NCBI RefSeq assembly: GCF_013178945.1
Contig: NZ_JABFDM010000009.1
Span: 1-64,000 of the forward strand
Length of the DNA: 64,000 nt
Direction of reading: 5' to 3'
DNA from: Bradyrhizobium aeschynomenes
GTDB lineage: Bacteria; Pseudomonadota; Alphaproteobacteria; Rhizobiales; Xanthobacteraceae
Part shown: positions 44,409 to 53,509 of the stretch, one piece after another
How positions within the stretch are numbered: the stretch's first letter is position 1
Layout: each line of letters opens with the position of its first letter
Notes under the pieces: generated by a model
What the model was told of the DNA's origin: nothing
The model's input: the letters and a program-made list of their open reading frames with translations, nothing else
Database searches by the model: none
Translations under genes and position numbers: made by a program

Positions 44409-44711
44409 TCACTCGTCCGCCCCGAACGAGAAGCTGCCGTCGCCTTCGAGATAGGGCGCCGTCCGCATGTAGAGCTGGCCATTCTGGCCGACGAAGAACA
44501 GCGTTCCCTTTGGCACCTTCTTGGCGCCCTTCAGCAGCATGTCGGCGTTCTTGGTGCCCATCTTGTAGGCGAGCGTCTTGCCGTCCTTGCCATAGGCGTA
44601 GCCCATGCTGGGCTTCAGGTCCCACGGCTCGGGCGGAGCCGCGCGGCTGACGCTGGTCAGCGCGCACACCGCGCCGAGTGCAATAAGGGCTTTCAGAAAC
44701 GGGCTGCTCAT
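44409..44711 (-). CDS. Small exported hypothetical protein
   Basis: A 100-residue protein with a signal peptide (SSPFLKALIALGAVCALTSV, cut after SRA near residue 24) and a mature part of about 76 residues containing AYGKDGKTLAYKMGTKNADM and GTLFFVGQNGQLYM. GGAGGAGGAT stands directly before the ATG at 44711. It has no known domain. The arrangement predicts a small periplasmic beta-rich protein. Confidence 0.6.
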   Translation of the reverse strand: MSSPFLKALIALGAVCALTSVSRAAPPEPWDLKPSMGYAYGKDGKTLAYKMGTKNADMLLKGAKKVPKGTLFFVGQNGQLYMRTAPYLEGDGSFSFGADE

Positions 44712-44888
44712 ATCCTCCTCCTCCAATTCTCGATCGATCGAACAAATCGCGAACGTTGGCGAAGGCGTCGACGTCGCCCGTTCGCAGCGCATGTGATCGC
44801 TTACGGATTTTCCATTCGCTGATCTCGTGATTATCCTGCAGCGTGGTTTAGAAGCATAGGCCAATAAAACACTTTGGGGATGATTCGG

Positions 44889-45368
44889 ATGAGCCTCGCC
44901 ACGAAGATCGGTTGGTTTACGGCGCTGTCACTGGTGACGTTGGCATCCGCCGCGCGGGCCGACGACTTCAAGCTGTCCAACAACCAGCGCATTGCCTGCA
45001 GCCGCGGTCTCTCCGCCGGCAAGCTGAACACGGCCGTTTGCAAGTCCTACGCCTACCTCTTTAACGTGAAGACCTCGGAATATTTTCGCTGCCAGGTGTC
45101 GCTGTCACTGACCCGCGACAACAAGGAGGTCATCAACGTCCAGGCGGATGGTGGCTGCACCAAGAAGCCGCGGGTGTTCGACACCGACTCGAAATACGAA
45201 TTCGATGCCACCGAGACCGAGCCGGCAAACACCAATTCCTTCTTTGGAAATGGTGGCTATTCGATCTGGGTGGCAGACGCGACGCAGCAGAAGGTGCGCG
45301 GCTGCATCACGATCTCGTCCGGGTTGGGCTCGGACATCTCCAAATGCCTCGACATGACCTTCCAGTGA
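44889..45368 (+). CDS. Exported hypothetical protein with conserved cysteines
   Basis: A 159-residue protein with signal peptide SLATKIGWFTALSLVTLASA (cut after ARA). The mature part has six cysteines: ACSRG, VCKSY, RCQVS, GCTKK, GCITI and KCLDM, likely forming periplasmic disulfides. ATG 44889 follows GGGGAT at good distance; ATG 44880 is the alternative. It is divergent from the preceding small exported protein gene. I recognise no family. Confidence 0.6.
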   Translation: MSLATKIGWFTALSLVTLASAARADDFKLSNNQRIACSRGLSAGKLNTAVCKSYAYLFNVKTSEYFRCQVSLSLTRDNKEVINVQADGGCTKKPRVFDTDSKYEFDATETEPANTNSFFGNGGYSIWVADATQQKVRGCITISSGLGSDISKCLDMTFQ

Positions 45369-45561
45369 GCTGCGGCGTGGTGTCGGTGGCCGCACTTGAG
45401 GTGCAGTCGTCCGACACCGTCAATGCAAGGTTGAGAGCGTGGCCGCATAGCTCATGGTCCTGCGGCTCCGGAAGAGGACATTGCGGTCGGCCCTTCTTTC
45501 GGATGGGTTGACCCAGCGCCCGCATCCGTCCAATTTGCCGGTAAAATCAATGGGAGGATAC

Positions 45562-46524
45562 ATGCATTTCTCGAAATTCTTATGCGCTGCAACCGGATCG
45601 TTCCTGGCCGCCGCCTGCCTGCTGGCAGCTCCCGCGGCCCATGCGCAGAGCTTCATCAACGTGCTCACCGGCGGAACTTCGGGCGTCTATTATCCGCTCG
45701 GCGTCGCGATCGGGAAGATCTACGGTGACAAGATCCCGAACGTGAAGACCCAGGTCCAGGCCACCAAAGCCTCGGTCGAGAACCTGATCCTGCTGCAGCA
45801 GGGCCGTGGCGAGCTCGCCTTCGCCCTTGGCGACTCGCTGAAATCGGCCTGGAACGGCGAGGAGGAGGCCGGCTTCAAGACCAAGCTGGACAAGCTCCGT
45901 ACGATTGGCGCGATCTATCCGAACTACATCCAGATCGTGGCAACCGCCGAGTCCGGCATCAAGACGCTGGCTGACCTGAAGGGCAAGAGCCTGTCGGTCG
46001 GCGCGCCGAAATCCGGCACTGAGCTGAACTCGCGCGCGATCCTCGCCGCGGCGGGCATGAGCTACAAGGATCTCGGCAAGGTGGAGTATCTGCCGTTCGC
46101 CGAATCCGTCGATCTGATGAAGAACCGGCAGCTGGGTGCAACGCTGCAATCCGCCGGGCTCGGCGTCGCTTCGCTGAAGGACCTTTCGACCTCGTCGCCG
46201 ATCACGGTGGTGTCGGTGCCTAAGGAGGTCGTGGACAAGATCGGGCCCCCGTTCGTGGCCGCGACCATTCCGGCCAACACCTATACCGGCCAGGACAAGG
46301 ACGTGCCGACCGCCGCCGTGATCAACTATCTCGTCACCAGCTCGGCGGTCTCGGACGACCTCGCCTATCAGATGACCAAGCTGATCTTCGAGTCGCTGCC
46401 CGAGCTCGTCAATGCGCACGCCGCCGGCAAGGAGATCAAGCTCGAGACGGCGGCGCAGGAAGGCCCGGTTCCGCTGCACCCGGGCGCGATCCGCTACTAC
46501 AAGGAGAAAGGCGTCCTCAAGTAG
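45562..46524 (+). CDS. TRAP transporter solute-binding protein, TAXI family
   Basis: A 320-residue periplasmic binding protein: signal peptide (MHFSKFLCAATGSFLAAACL, cut after AHA), then the TAXI-family opening FINVLTGGTSGVYYPLGVAI and later LADLKGKSLSVGAPKSGTEL and the NYLVTSSAVSDDLAYQMTK tail. GGGAGG lies five bases before the ATG at 45562. It delivers an unidentified anionic substrate, often a dicarboxylate or amino acid in this family, to the permease encoded after it. Confidence 0.9.
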   Translation: MHFSKFLCAATGSFLAAACLLAAPAAHAQSFINVLTGGTSGVYYPLGVAIGKIYGDKIPNVKTQVQATKASVENLILLQQGRGELAFALGDSLKSAWNGEEEAGFKTKLDKLRTIGAIYPNYIQIVATAESGIKTLADLKGKSLSVGAPKSGTELNSRAILAAAGMSYKDLGKVEYLPFAESVDLMKNRQLGATLQSAGLGVASLKDLSTSSPITVVSVPKEVVDKIGPPFVAATIPANTYTGQDKDVPTAAVINYLVTSSAVSDDLAYQMTKLIFESLPELVNAHAAGKEIKLETAAQEGPVPLHPGAIRYYKEKGVLK

Positions 46525-46575
46525 GGAGGGCGTCGATCGCCCGGCCTGCCTCGCAGCCCGGGCATTCGCAGTTGG

Positions 46576-46605
46576 CTGCGCGGGAGACCCTCCCGCGCAG
46601 TTTAT
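46576..46605 (+). terminator. Stem-loop between TAXI binding protein and permease
   Basis: CTGCGCGGGAG (46576-46586) pairs perfectly with CTCCCGCGCAG (46590-46600) over a three-base loop, followed by TTTAT. The T-run is short, so it may only attenuate transcription or protect the upstream message. Confidence 0.6.
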
Positions 46606-46659
46606 CGTTCAGGTGGTTGCGGCCATGGTCGGCAGCGCCTGATGGGGCGTGGGGGGATC

Positions 46660-48774
46660 ATGAAAATTGAAGCCGTGAACATGGAAACGCCGGTCAAGGT
46701 CGAGTTCGACAATTTCGAGCACGGCTTTCCCGAAGGCTTCGGTCCCGGTCGCTGGGGCTATCTCGCTTACGGCATCGGTCTGGCCTTCGCGGTGTTCCAG
46801 CTCTACGTCGCCGCCTTCAACTATCTGCCGAGCCAGGTCGTGCGGGGCGTCCATGTCGGCTTCCTGCTGCTGCTCACCTTCGGCCTGATCGGCAACTTCA
46901 CCGCCAAGTCCGATGCGGGGCGCATCGTGGGGTGGGCCATCGGCGCCATCGGCTTCCTGTGCGGGCTCTATCAGTGGATCTTCTACGCGGACCTGATTGC
47001 GCGCGATGGCGATCCGACCCGTGCGGATCTCGTGGTCGGAACGCTGCTGGCCGTGCTGATCTTCGAGGGCACGCGCCGGCTGATGGGCCTGGCGCTGCCG
47101 CTGATGTGCGGCGTCTGCCTGCTGTACTGGTTCTTCGGCCAGTATCTGCCGGCGCCGCTCAACCACCGCGGCTACGACTTCGACCAGATCATCACGCATC
47201 TGTCGTTCGGCACCGAGGGCTTCTACGGCGTGCCGATCTACGTCTCGGCGACCTACATCTTCCTGTTCATTCTGTTTGGCTCGTTCCTCGAGCATGCCGG
47301 CATGATCCAGCTGTTCACCGATGTGTCGCTCGGCCTGTTCGGCCGCACCCGCGGCGGCCCGGCGAAGGTCGCGGTGTTCGCCTCGGGCATGATGGGCACG
47401 ATTTCGGGCTCCGGCGTCGCCAACGTCGTCACCGTCGGCCAGTTCACGATTCCCCTGATGATCCGGTTCGGCTACCGCCGCGCCTTCGCGGCTGGCGTGG
47501 AGGCGACAGCGTCGATGGGCGGCCAGATCATGCCGCCGGTCATGGGCGCGGTGGCCTTCATCATGGCCGAGACGCTCGGCGTCGACTACTCGGTCATCGT
47601 CAAGGCTGCGGTGATCCCAGCCATTCTCTACTTCGCTTCGGCGTTCTGGATGGTGCATCTGGAGGCCGGCAAGCACGGCCTGACCGGCATGAAGCCGTCG
47701 GAGATTCCGAGCGCCTGGAAGGCGCTGGTGGCGCGCTGGTATCTCGTGTTGCCGCTGGCCGCGCTGGTCTACATGCTGTTCGAAGGCTTCACGCCGCTCT
47801 ATGCCGGCTCGATGGGCCTTGCGCTCACGGTGGCGCTGATCCTGGGCACCTCGATCACGATGGGCTTCTCCAACCAGGTGCTGCGCTACGTGTTCTGGAT
47901 CGGGCTCGCGCTCGTGGTCGGTGCACTGTCGCGCAACGGCCTGCAGATCGTTCCGGTCGGCTCCGTCGTCGTCGCGCTGGTCGTCATTACCGGCTTCGTG
48001 CGCGGCGGCATGGGCACCCTGCATGCGTGCCGCGACTCGCTGGCCGAAAGCGCCAAGTCCGCGCTGACCGTCGGTATGGCCTGCGCCATCGTCGGCGTCA
48101 TCATCGGCATGATGACCCAGACCGGCGTCGGATCGATCTTCGGCAGCTGGGTGATCGGCCTCGGCAAGACCAGCCTGTTCGCGGCGCTGATCATGACGAT
48201 GCTGCTGTCGATCCTGCTCGGCACCGGCATTCCGACCATTCCGACCTACATCATCACCGCAGCACTCGCCGCGCCTGCGCTGGCCAAGCTCGGCGTGCCG
48301 CTGATCGCGAGCCACATGTTCGCGTTCTATTACGGCATCATGGCCGATCTCTCGCCGCCGGTGGCGCTGGCGGCGCTGGCCGCCGCGCCGATCGCCAAGG
48401 AGAACCCGGACAAGATCGGCTGGGAGGCGATGCGGATCGCGCTCGCCGGCTACGTCATTCCCTTCCTGTTCGTCTATTCGCCCGCGCTGATGCTGCAACC
48501 CGGCGACCCGATGGAAGCGCATCTCGGTTTCGCCGGCGCGGTCGCGTATGCAGGCGTGAAAGCGCTGGTCGCGATCGCGCTGTTCGGCATGGTCGCGATC
48601 GGCTTCCTGTTCACGCGCATGACCGTGGTCGAGCGCCTGCTGGCGTTCATCGCATCGGTCTGCCTGCTCGGCGAATTCCCCTACAGCGACGTTGTGGGCT
48701 TCGTGCTGGCGGTGGCGATCGTGGCGTGGCAGTGGCGGCAGCGGCCGCCGTCGGCCGTGGTGGCTTCCGCTTGA
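46660..48774 (+). CDS. TRAP transporter fused large/small permease (DctMQ-like)
   Basis: A 704-residue inner-membrane protein with about 16 or more predicted helices. The N-terminal third is the small DctQ-like part. The large DctM-like part has GMMGTISGSGVANVVTVGQF near 246, ASMGGQIMPPVMGAVAFIMA near 282 and LLGTGIPTIPTYIITAALAA near 527, with the conserved PPVALAALAAA loop. It takes up substrate driven by an ion gradient with the upstream binding protein. ATG 46660 follows GGGGGG. Confidence 0.9.
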   Translation: MKIEAVNMETPVKVEFDNFEHGFPEGFGPGRWGYLAYGIGLAFAVFQLYVAAFNYLPSQVVRGVHVGFLLLLTFGLIGNFTAKSDAGRIVGWAIGAIGFLCGLYQWIFYADLIARDGDPTRADLVVGTLLAVLIFEGTRRLMGLALPLMCGVCLLYWFFGQYLPAPLNHRGYDFDQIITHLSFGTEGFYGVPIYVSATYIFLFILFGSFLEHAGMIQLFTDVSLGLFGRTRGGPAKVAVFASGMMGTISGSGVANVVTVGQFTIPLMIRFGYRRAFAAGVEATASMGGQIMPPVMGAVAFIMAETLGVDYSVIVKAAVIPAILYFASAFWMVHLEAGKHGLTGMKPSEIPSAWKALVARWYLVLPLAALVYMLFEGFTPLYAGSMGLALTVALILGTSITMGFSNQVLRYVFWIGLALVVGALSRNGLQIVPVGSVVVALVVITGFVRGGMGTLHACRDSLAESAKSALTVGMACAIVGVIIGMMTQTGVGSIFGSWVIGLGKTSLFAALIMTMLLSILLGTGIPTIPTYIITAALAAPALAKLGVPLIASHMFAFYYGIMADLSPPVALAALAAAPIAKENPDKIGWEAMRIALAGYVIPFLFVYSPALMLQPGDPMEAHLGFAGAVAYAGVKALVAIALFGMVAIGFLFTRMTVVERLLAFIASVCLLGEFPYSDVVGFVLAVAIVAWQWRQRPPSAVVASA

Positions 48775-49145
48775 GCCTCTGTCTGGCGTCATCGGGCATG
48801 GTGAAGGCGCTGGCGTTGGCCGGCTTCACCTTGGCCTGGACTCATTCGGTCGAGAAGACGGCATGGCAGGAGGACTGGCGGGTGACGCCTGAGGGCCTCG
48901 CGTTGGTGCAGGCGCGTGTCAAGGGCTCCGGCGCAGGCATGGAGCCGCCGCCCGAGGCGCGGCTGGTCGACGGCTGGTTCCAATGGCAGCTGCAGCGCGC
49001 GCCGCTGCAGCGGATCGTGCTCGGCAATTCCGGAGCCGCCGGCGAATGGCGGATCTGCGCCGAGGGGCAATGCCGGACGATCTCGGATATCTTCGGTCGT
49101 GACATCGGCGCCGCCACGATCACGATGAGCGCCTGCAGCGAATAA
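48771..49145 (+). CDS. DUF1850 protein linked to the TRAP transporter
   Basis: About 124 residues starting at TTG, whose codon overlaps the permease TGA; ATG at 48798 (115 residues) is an alternative start. A hydrophobic N-terminus (VKALALAGFTLAWTHSVEKT) is followed by a small domain with WQEDWRVTPEGLALVQARVK and GSGAGMEPPPEARLVDG. DUF1850 genes typically accompany TAXI-type TRAP permeases, as here. It is probably an accessory periplasmic or membrane-bound part; its role is unknown. Confidence 0.75.
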   Translation: MSLCLASSGMVKALALAGFTLAWTHSVEKTAWQEDWRVTPEGLALVQARVKGSGAGMEPPPEARLVDGWFQWQLQRAPLQRIVLGNSGAAGEWRICAEGQCRTISDIFGRDIGAATITMSACSE

Positions 49146-49168
49146 CAAGCAAACGACGGGAGAGCGCG

Positions 49169-49969
49169 ATGGGACGTCTCGAGGGCAAGGTGGCACTGGT
49201 CGTGGGCGCCGGCTCGATCGGGCCGGGCTGGGGCAACGGCAAGGCGACGGCGGTCACCTTTGCGCGTCACGGCGCGAAAGTATTCTGCGTCGACCGCAAC
49301 GGGGAAGCTGCGGCTGAAACGGCGGCGATCATCACCGGTGAGGGTGGCCGGGCCGAAGCATTCACCGCCGATGTCTCGAAGGCTGCCGAGGTCGAGGCGA
49401 TGGTCAAGGCCTGCATGGCGGCTTACGGCCGGATCGACGTGCTCGACAACAATGTCGGCATTGCCGAGATGGGCAGCGTCGTGGACGTCGAGGAGGCCGA
49501 GTGGGACCGCGTGTTCGCGGTCAACCTGAAGAGCGCCTATCTCGCCATGAAGCACGTCATTCCCGTCATGACCGCGCAGGGCGGCGGCTCCATCATCAAT
49601 ATCTCCTCGGTGGCCTCGATCCGCCAGGTCGGCATCTCCTATGTCAGCTACGGCGCCAGCAAGGCGGCGATGAACCAGATGACGCGCACCACCGCGGTCG
49701 AGTTCGCGCCCAAGCACGTCCGCGTCAACGCGATCCTGCCCGGCCTGATGAAGACGCCGATGGTCGAGCACTCAGCGGGCTTAGCTGCGAGCTACGCCAA
49801 GGGCGACGTCGAGGAGATGTGGAAGAAGCGCGACGCGCAGGTGCCGATGGGCCATATGGGCGACGCCTTCGACGTCGCCCATGCGGCGCTGTTCCTCGCC
49901 TCCGACGAATCAAAATACGTCACCGGCATCATGCTGGTGGTCGATGGCGGATTGACCTGCCGGAGTTAG
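49169..49969 (+). CDS. Short-chain dehydrogenase/reductase
   Basis: A 266-residue SDR. The cofactor loop is unusual, GAGSIGPGWGNGKA near 13-26, longer than the usual TGxxxGxG. NNVGIAEMG lies near 91, the catalytic region INISSVASIRQ near 140 and YGASKAAMNQM with Tyr/Lys near 165. Its place directly behind the TRAP operon suggests that it processes the imported compound. Confidence 0.82.
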   Translation: MGRLEGKVALVVGAGSIGPGWGNGKATAVTFARHGAKVFCVDRNGEAAAETAAIITGEGGRAEAFTADVSKAAEVEAMVKACMAAYGRIDVLDNNVGIAEMGSVVDVEEAEWDRVFAVNLKSAYLAMKHVIPVMTAQGGGSIINISSVASIRQVGISYVSYGASKAAMNQMTRTTAVEFAPKHVRVNAILPGLMKTPMVEHSAGLAASYAKGDVEEMWKKRDAQVPMGHMGDAFDVAHAALFLASDESKYVTGIMLVVDGGLTCRS

Positions 49970-49978
49970 GTGTCTCCG

Positions 49979-50056
49979 CGTCATTGCGCGCGAAGCGAAG
50001 CAATCCAGGGCGTCAATGCGGCCCTGGATTGCTCGTCGCCTCCGGCGCCCCGCAAT
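49979..50056. repeat. CGTCATTGCGCGCGAAGCGA palindromic repeat
   Basis: CGTCATTGCGCGCGAAGCGA is followed by AGCAATCCAGGGC, then GCCCTGGATTGCT and CGCCCCGCAAT, giving an imperfect nested inverted repeat. It is a third copy of the TCATTGCG family in the window. It fills the space between convergent genes. Confidence 0.7.
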
Positions 50057-50080
50057 CAGGAGGAGGGATCGATTGCGCGG

Positions 50081-50851
50081 CTACTGCGCCATCGCCAGCA
50101 TGCCGCCCGCGATCGCATGCCATGCCGAGGTCATGCTGATCGGCCAATTGAGAAGCTTCACTGCGATCAGCGCCAGCCCGCCATAAAGGTAGACCGGATG
50201 GACGCGCCCGAATGTACGGCGGTCGTAGACGATCGCGACGACGAGCAGCAGATAGGCGACGAAGGCCGGCGGGATGGTGACGAACACCGGCGGCGGGCCG
50301 AGTGGGCCCGGCGGTGCGAGGAAGGTGAGAAACCAGCGCGCGACGGCGGCGTCGAGCAGCGAGATTCCGGCGAGCAGCATCAGCCGCTTGTGGGTTTCCG
50401 GCTTCCTGGCTTGTATCACGGCGGCCGCGAAGACGGTTGCGAAGAAGGCGATTCCGCTCAGCGGCACGATCGAAAAGGCGATGCCTGCGTCGGTCTGCCC
50501 GATCGCGGCGGATCGCTTCATTGCTTCCACCGCCACGAGGAAGCCGAAAATCGTCATCGCCGTGGCGAGCGACACGCCGACGATACCGAACGAGCGGTGC
50601 CAAGCCGTGCGGCCCGATGCAGCGAGCCAGCTCTGCAGCGCGAAGTACAGTGTCCAGCTGAAGAACAGGAAGCCGTGGAAATGAACCACGGGCGAACCGG
50701 AGAACGCACCACGCGCCAGCGGCAGCCAGTAGGTCGGCGCAAAGCCGAGAAAGGCTGTGGCCATGCAGGCCAGGGCCATGTTGAAGTAAAAATAGCGCGC
50801 CGGGGACGCAATAACGCCGCGTGCGCGCGAATGCTCTGTCAAAATCGTCAT
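50081..50851 (-). CDS. Hypothetical polytopic membrane protein
   Basis: A 256-residue protein with about seven predicted helices. Notable are HFHGFLFFSWTLYFALQSWL near 51 (histidines in a helix), a HRSFG motif near 81, ETHKRLMLLAGISLLDAAVA near 148 and the C-terminal LYGGLALIAVKLLNWP. The HFHG/HR/THKR histidine pattern recalls haem- or quinone-binding membrane proteins but that is speculation. ATG 50851 follows AGAACTCCC without a strong ribosome-binding site. Confidence 0.6.
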   Translation of the reverse strand: MTILTEHSRARGVIASPARYFYFNMALACMATAFLGFAPTYWLPLARGAFSGSPVVHFHGFLFFSWTLYFALQSWLAASGRTAWHRSFGIVGVSLATAMTIFGFLVAVEAMKRSAAIGQTDAGIAFSIVPLSGIAFFATVFAAAVIQARKPETHKRLMLLAGISLLDAAVARWFLTFLAPPGPLGPPPVFVTIPPAFVAYLLLVVAIVYDRRTFGRVHPVYLYGGLALIAVKLLNWPISMTSAWHAIAGGMLAMAQ

Positions 50852-51104
50852 GGGAGTTCTGTCTACGGGAACCGCAGGAGGTTCAAGCGGTGCTCGTACT
50901 GCCCTTCGTGCCTCCATCCCAACTCCGCGAGTGCGACGTGCACGACGTTCAATTGCACGTCAATTCTGGTGGTCTGTTCCGGCGACGGCGCAGGATCCGG
51001 CGTGGGTGGCGCAGGAGAGGCCTGTCGCGGCGGAGCCGCCGCTGTATAGTTGGGTGTCCCTGGATTTGACCTCGATTGCCGTCCCTTTGAGAGAAGCGCC
51101 TGCC

Positions 51105-51902
51105 TTGTCTGAGATCGCCTCCTCGGTTGCCACAGCCGTTCACCGGCTCAGGTCGGGTCCTCTTGCCGTGCTCGTGGTGCTGGGATGGCTAGCCGTTACC
51201 CCGGCGCATGCGCTGGGGGCCGCAGAGCCCGGCAAAGAGCCGGTCGTCGACGCAGGCGCCTGCCTCGCAGCGTCCGAGGCACATGACGCGGACAAGGTGA
51301 TCACCGAATGCAACGCGGTCATCGACAATGGCAAGGCGGCCAAAAGTGATCGCATCAATGCGCTGATCGCGAGGGCCTCGATCTTCATCACCCGTGGCGA
51401 GACCAATCGCGCCATCGCGGACTACGACATCGCCCTGCAGCTCGATCCGGCGCTCGCCAACATCTTCAATGCGCGCGGTGAGCTGCATCGGAAGAACGGC
51501 GACCGTCCGAAGGCGCTGGCAGATTTCGCCGCGGCGCTGCGGCTCAACCCCGAGCACGCCAGTGCGCGCAGCAACTACCATGCGCTCGCGCTCGAGCTCG
51601 AACGTCTCGGCGCACAGATGGCGGTGGCGGGACGGCCGAGCTTCAATTGCGCGACCGCGCGGCGTGCCGTCGAGAAGGCGATCTGCGCCGATCCCGAACT
51701 CGCCAACCTCGATCGGGAGATCGATGCCTCGCAGGCCCGGATCGTTCGCGCGGCAACACGGCCGGCGGCGATACGCGCCCTGCAACGCGAGCAGGACGCC
51801 TTCATCGCGCGGCGCAACGCCGCCTTCGGTCGGCCCGGCTATGATCTCAAGAGGGCGATGGAGGATCGCCTGCGGCGGCTCAACGGAGCGGCCGGCCGTT
51901 AA
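51105..51902 (+). CDS. Exported TPR protein with C-terminal LprI-like domain (paralogue 1)
   Basis: About 265 residues from a TTG start; the start is uncertain, a TTG at 51066 also being possible. A signal peptide (LAVLVVLGWLAVTPAHALGA region) is followed by TPR-type helices (IADYDIALQLDPALANIFNA and ALADFAAALRLNPEHASARS). At the end is a lysozyme-inhibitor LprI-like segment with SFNCATARRAVEKAICADPE and LANLDREIDA, ending RRNAAFGRPGYDLKRAM. It is paralogous to the next gene. A periplasmic scaffold or inhibitor role is inferred. Confidence 0.65.
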   Translation: MSEIASSVATAVHRLRSGPLAVLVVLGWLAVTPAHALGAAEPGKEPVVDAGACLAASEAHDADKVITECNAVIDNGKAAKSDRINALIARASIFITRGETNRAIADYDIALQLDPALANIFNARGELHRKNGDRPKALADFAAALRLNPEHASARSNYHALALELERLGAQMAVAGRPSFNCATARRAVEKAICADPELANLDREIDASQARIVRAATRPAAIRALQREQDAFIARRNAAFGRPGYDLKRAMEDRLRRLNGAAGR

Positions 51903-51946
51903 CCATCGGCCGCACGGCTTGAACCGGGTTCCGGCGAAGGGCGACA

Positions 51947-53386
51947 ATGGGAGAGACCTGCGTCTCTCAACCCGCTCCGATCGCAGACAAGGCCGAGCCC
52001 ACGCCGATGCACGCTCTCGTTCATTCGATGTCCCCCCGCTCATCTTACCGCGCGCTCCGTCTCGCGGCTGGAATTGTCTTCGGCTTCGGAGCCATGCCGG
52101 CGTTGGCCGCAGACACCGATTGCGCCTTGGGCAGCAAGGCGCCGCCATCCGAGCTGATCAGCGTCTGCACCGCCGCGATCGCGCAGGCTGCGAACTCGAA
52201 GGATCAGTCCATCGCGCTCGTCGCGCGCGCCGACGCGCATGCCCGCACCTCCGGTGGATTGACCCAGGCTCTGAAGGACCTCGACCGCGCCATCGCGCTG
52301 GACGGCAAGAATGCGCGTGCCTATCGGCTGCGGGGGGATCTGATGCGCGAGGCCGGCGGTGATGCCGGCAAGGCCGCGGCGGATCTGAGCATGGCAATCT
52401 CGCTCGATCCCGATGATGCCGAAGCCTATGAGCTGCGCGGCATCGTCTACACCGGCCAGCGCCGGCTCGATCGCGCACTGGCCGACTATGATCAGGCCAT
52501 CCGCCTGAAGCCGGATTTTGCGCAGGCCTATGCCGATCGCGGCGTGGCCTTCTATCTGCGCGGCGACAACGAGAAAGCCGTGCGCGACTACGACGAGGCC
52601 ATCCGTCTCGATCCGGACCGGCCGCGCACCTTCACCAATCGCGGCGCGGCCTACAAAAAACTGGGCCAGATGGACAAGGCGCTCGCCGATGACAGCGAGG
52701 CCATACGGCGTGATCCGAAAGTACCGGAGTATTACGACAATCGCGGCCTCACCTACGCCACCATGAAGGACTACGACAAGGCGATCGCCGATTATGATCA
52801 GGCGATCAGGCTGCAGCCGCGCCCCAACTTCCTTACCAACCGCGGCGATGCCTATCAGTTCAAGAACGAGCTCGGCTCGGCCCTCAACGACTACGACGCC
52901 GCCCTGCGTCTCGATCCCGGCTTTGCGCTCACCTACAACAACCGCGCGGTGCTGTTCAAGAAGATGGGCGAGCGGGCCAAGGCGCTGGCCGACTACGAAG
53001 CCGCGCTGCGCCTCGATCCCGGCAACGAGAACGCCGCCAACGGCCGTCGCATCATGATCGCCGAGATCAAGAAGTTCGGCGCCGAGCCGCCGCGTCCGTT
53101 GAACGCACCGTCGGAGCGCAGCGGCCCGTCGTTCGATTGCGCCACCGCCGTGCGCGAGGTCGAGAAGGTCATCTGTGCGGACCCCCAGCTTTCCGTGCTG
53201 GATCTCGGCGTTTCCGAAAGCTACGCCCGGCTGCTGAAGTCCTCGCGCGGCCGCACCGCCGCCGAGCTGCGCAGCTCGCAACGCGACTTCATCGCCGAGC
53301 GCAACGCCCGCTTCGGCAGGCCCGGCTACGACCTTCGTCTAGCCCTGCAGCGCCGGCTGGACGCGTTGCGCGAGGCAGCGCATTGA
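51947..53386 (+). CDS. Exported TPR protein with C-terminal LprI-like domain (paralogue 2)
   Basis: A 479-residue protein. AAGGG before ATG 51947 supports this start, but the signal peptide (SYRALRLAAGIVFGFGAMPA, cut after ALA) begins near residue 30, so ATG 52027 is equally possible. About eight TPR units follow, such as ALADYDQAIRLKPDFAQAYA, then the LprI-like end SFDCATAVREVEKVICADPQ, LSVLDLGVSESYARLL and RNARFGRPGYDLRLAL. It shares domain order with the preceding gene and is longer by several TPRs. Confidence 0.7.
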   Translation: MGETCVSQPAPIADKAEPTPMHALVHSMSPRSSYRALRLAAGIVFGFGAMPALAADTDCALGSKAPPSELISVCTAAIAQAANSKDQSIALVARADAHARTSGGLTQALKDLDRAIALDGKNARAYRLRGDLMREAGGDAGKAAADLSMAISLDPDDAEAYELRGIVYTGQRRLDRALADYDQAIRLKPDFAQAYADRGVAFYLRGDNEKAVRDYDEAIRLDPDRPRTFTNRGAAYKKLGQMDKALADDSEAIRRDPKVPEYYDNRGLTYATMKDYDKAIADYDQAIRLQPRPNFLTNRGDAYQFKNELGSALNDYDAALRLDPGFALTYNNRAVLFKKMGERAKALADYEAALRLDPGNENAANGRRIMIAEIKKFGAEPPRPLNAPSERSGPSFDCATAVREVEKVICADPQLSVLDLGVSESYARLLKSSRGRTAAELRSSQRDFIAERNARFGRPGYDLRLALQRRLDALREAAH

Positions 53387-53422
53387 TCTGGCCGGGAAAA
53401 TGACGGTGACCCCAGGTTGCGC

Positions 53423-53436
53423 CTGATCTGGATCAA
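53423..53436. promoter_or_regulatory. FixK/FNR-like box before prpE
   Basis: CTGATCTGGATCAA matches the FixK/FNR consensus TTGAT-N4-ATCAA at nine of ten positions (first T is C). It lies 73 bases before the prpE ATG. A weak -35-like TTGAAC follows at 53448-53453. It suggests that low oxygen increases expression. Confidence 0.5.
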
Positions 53437-53509
53437 TTCATGACCGCTTGAACTGTCGCTTTGTCCCGTGACAATAGTCGGGAATAAACACAGATCTTGG
53501 GGAAACGTC

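Noticed and set aside
46609..48792. 727-codon minus-strand frame opposite the TRAP permease
   Set aside because: Shadow of a membrane protein gene, giving His/Asp/Gln/Arg-rich low-complexity sequence.
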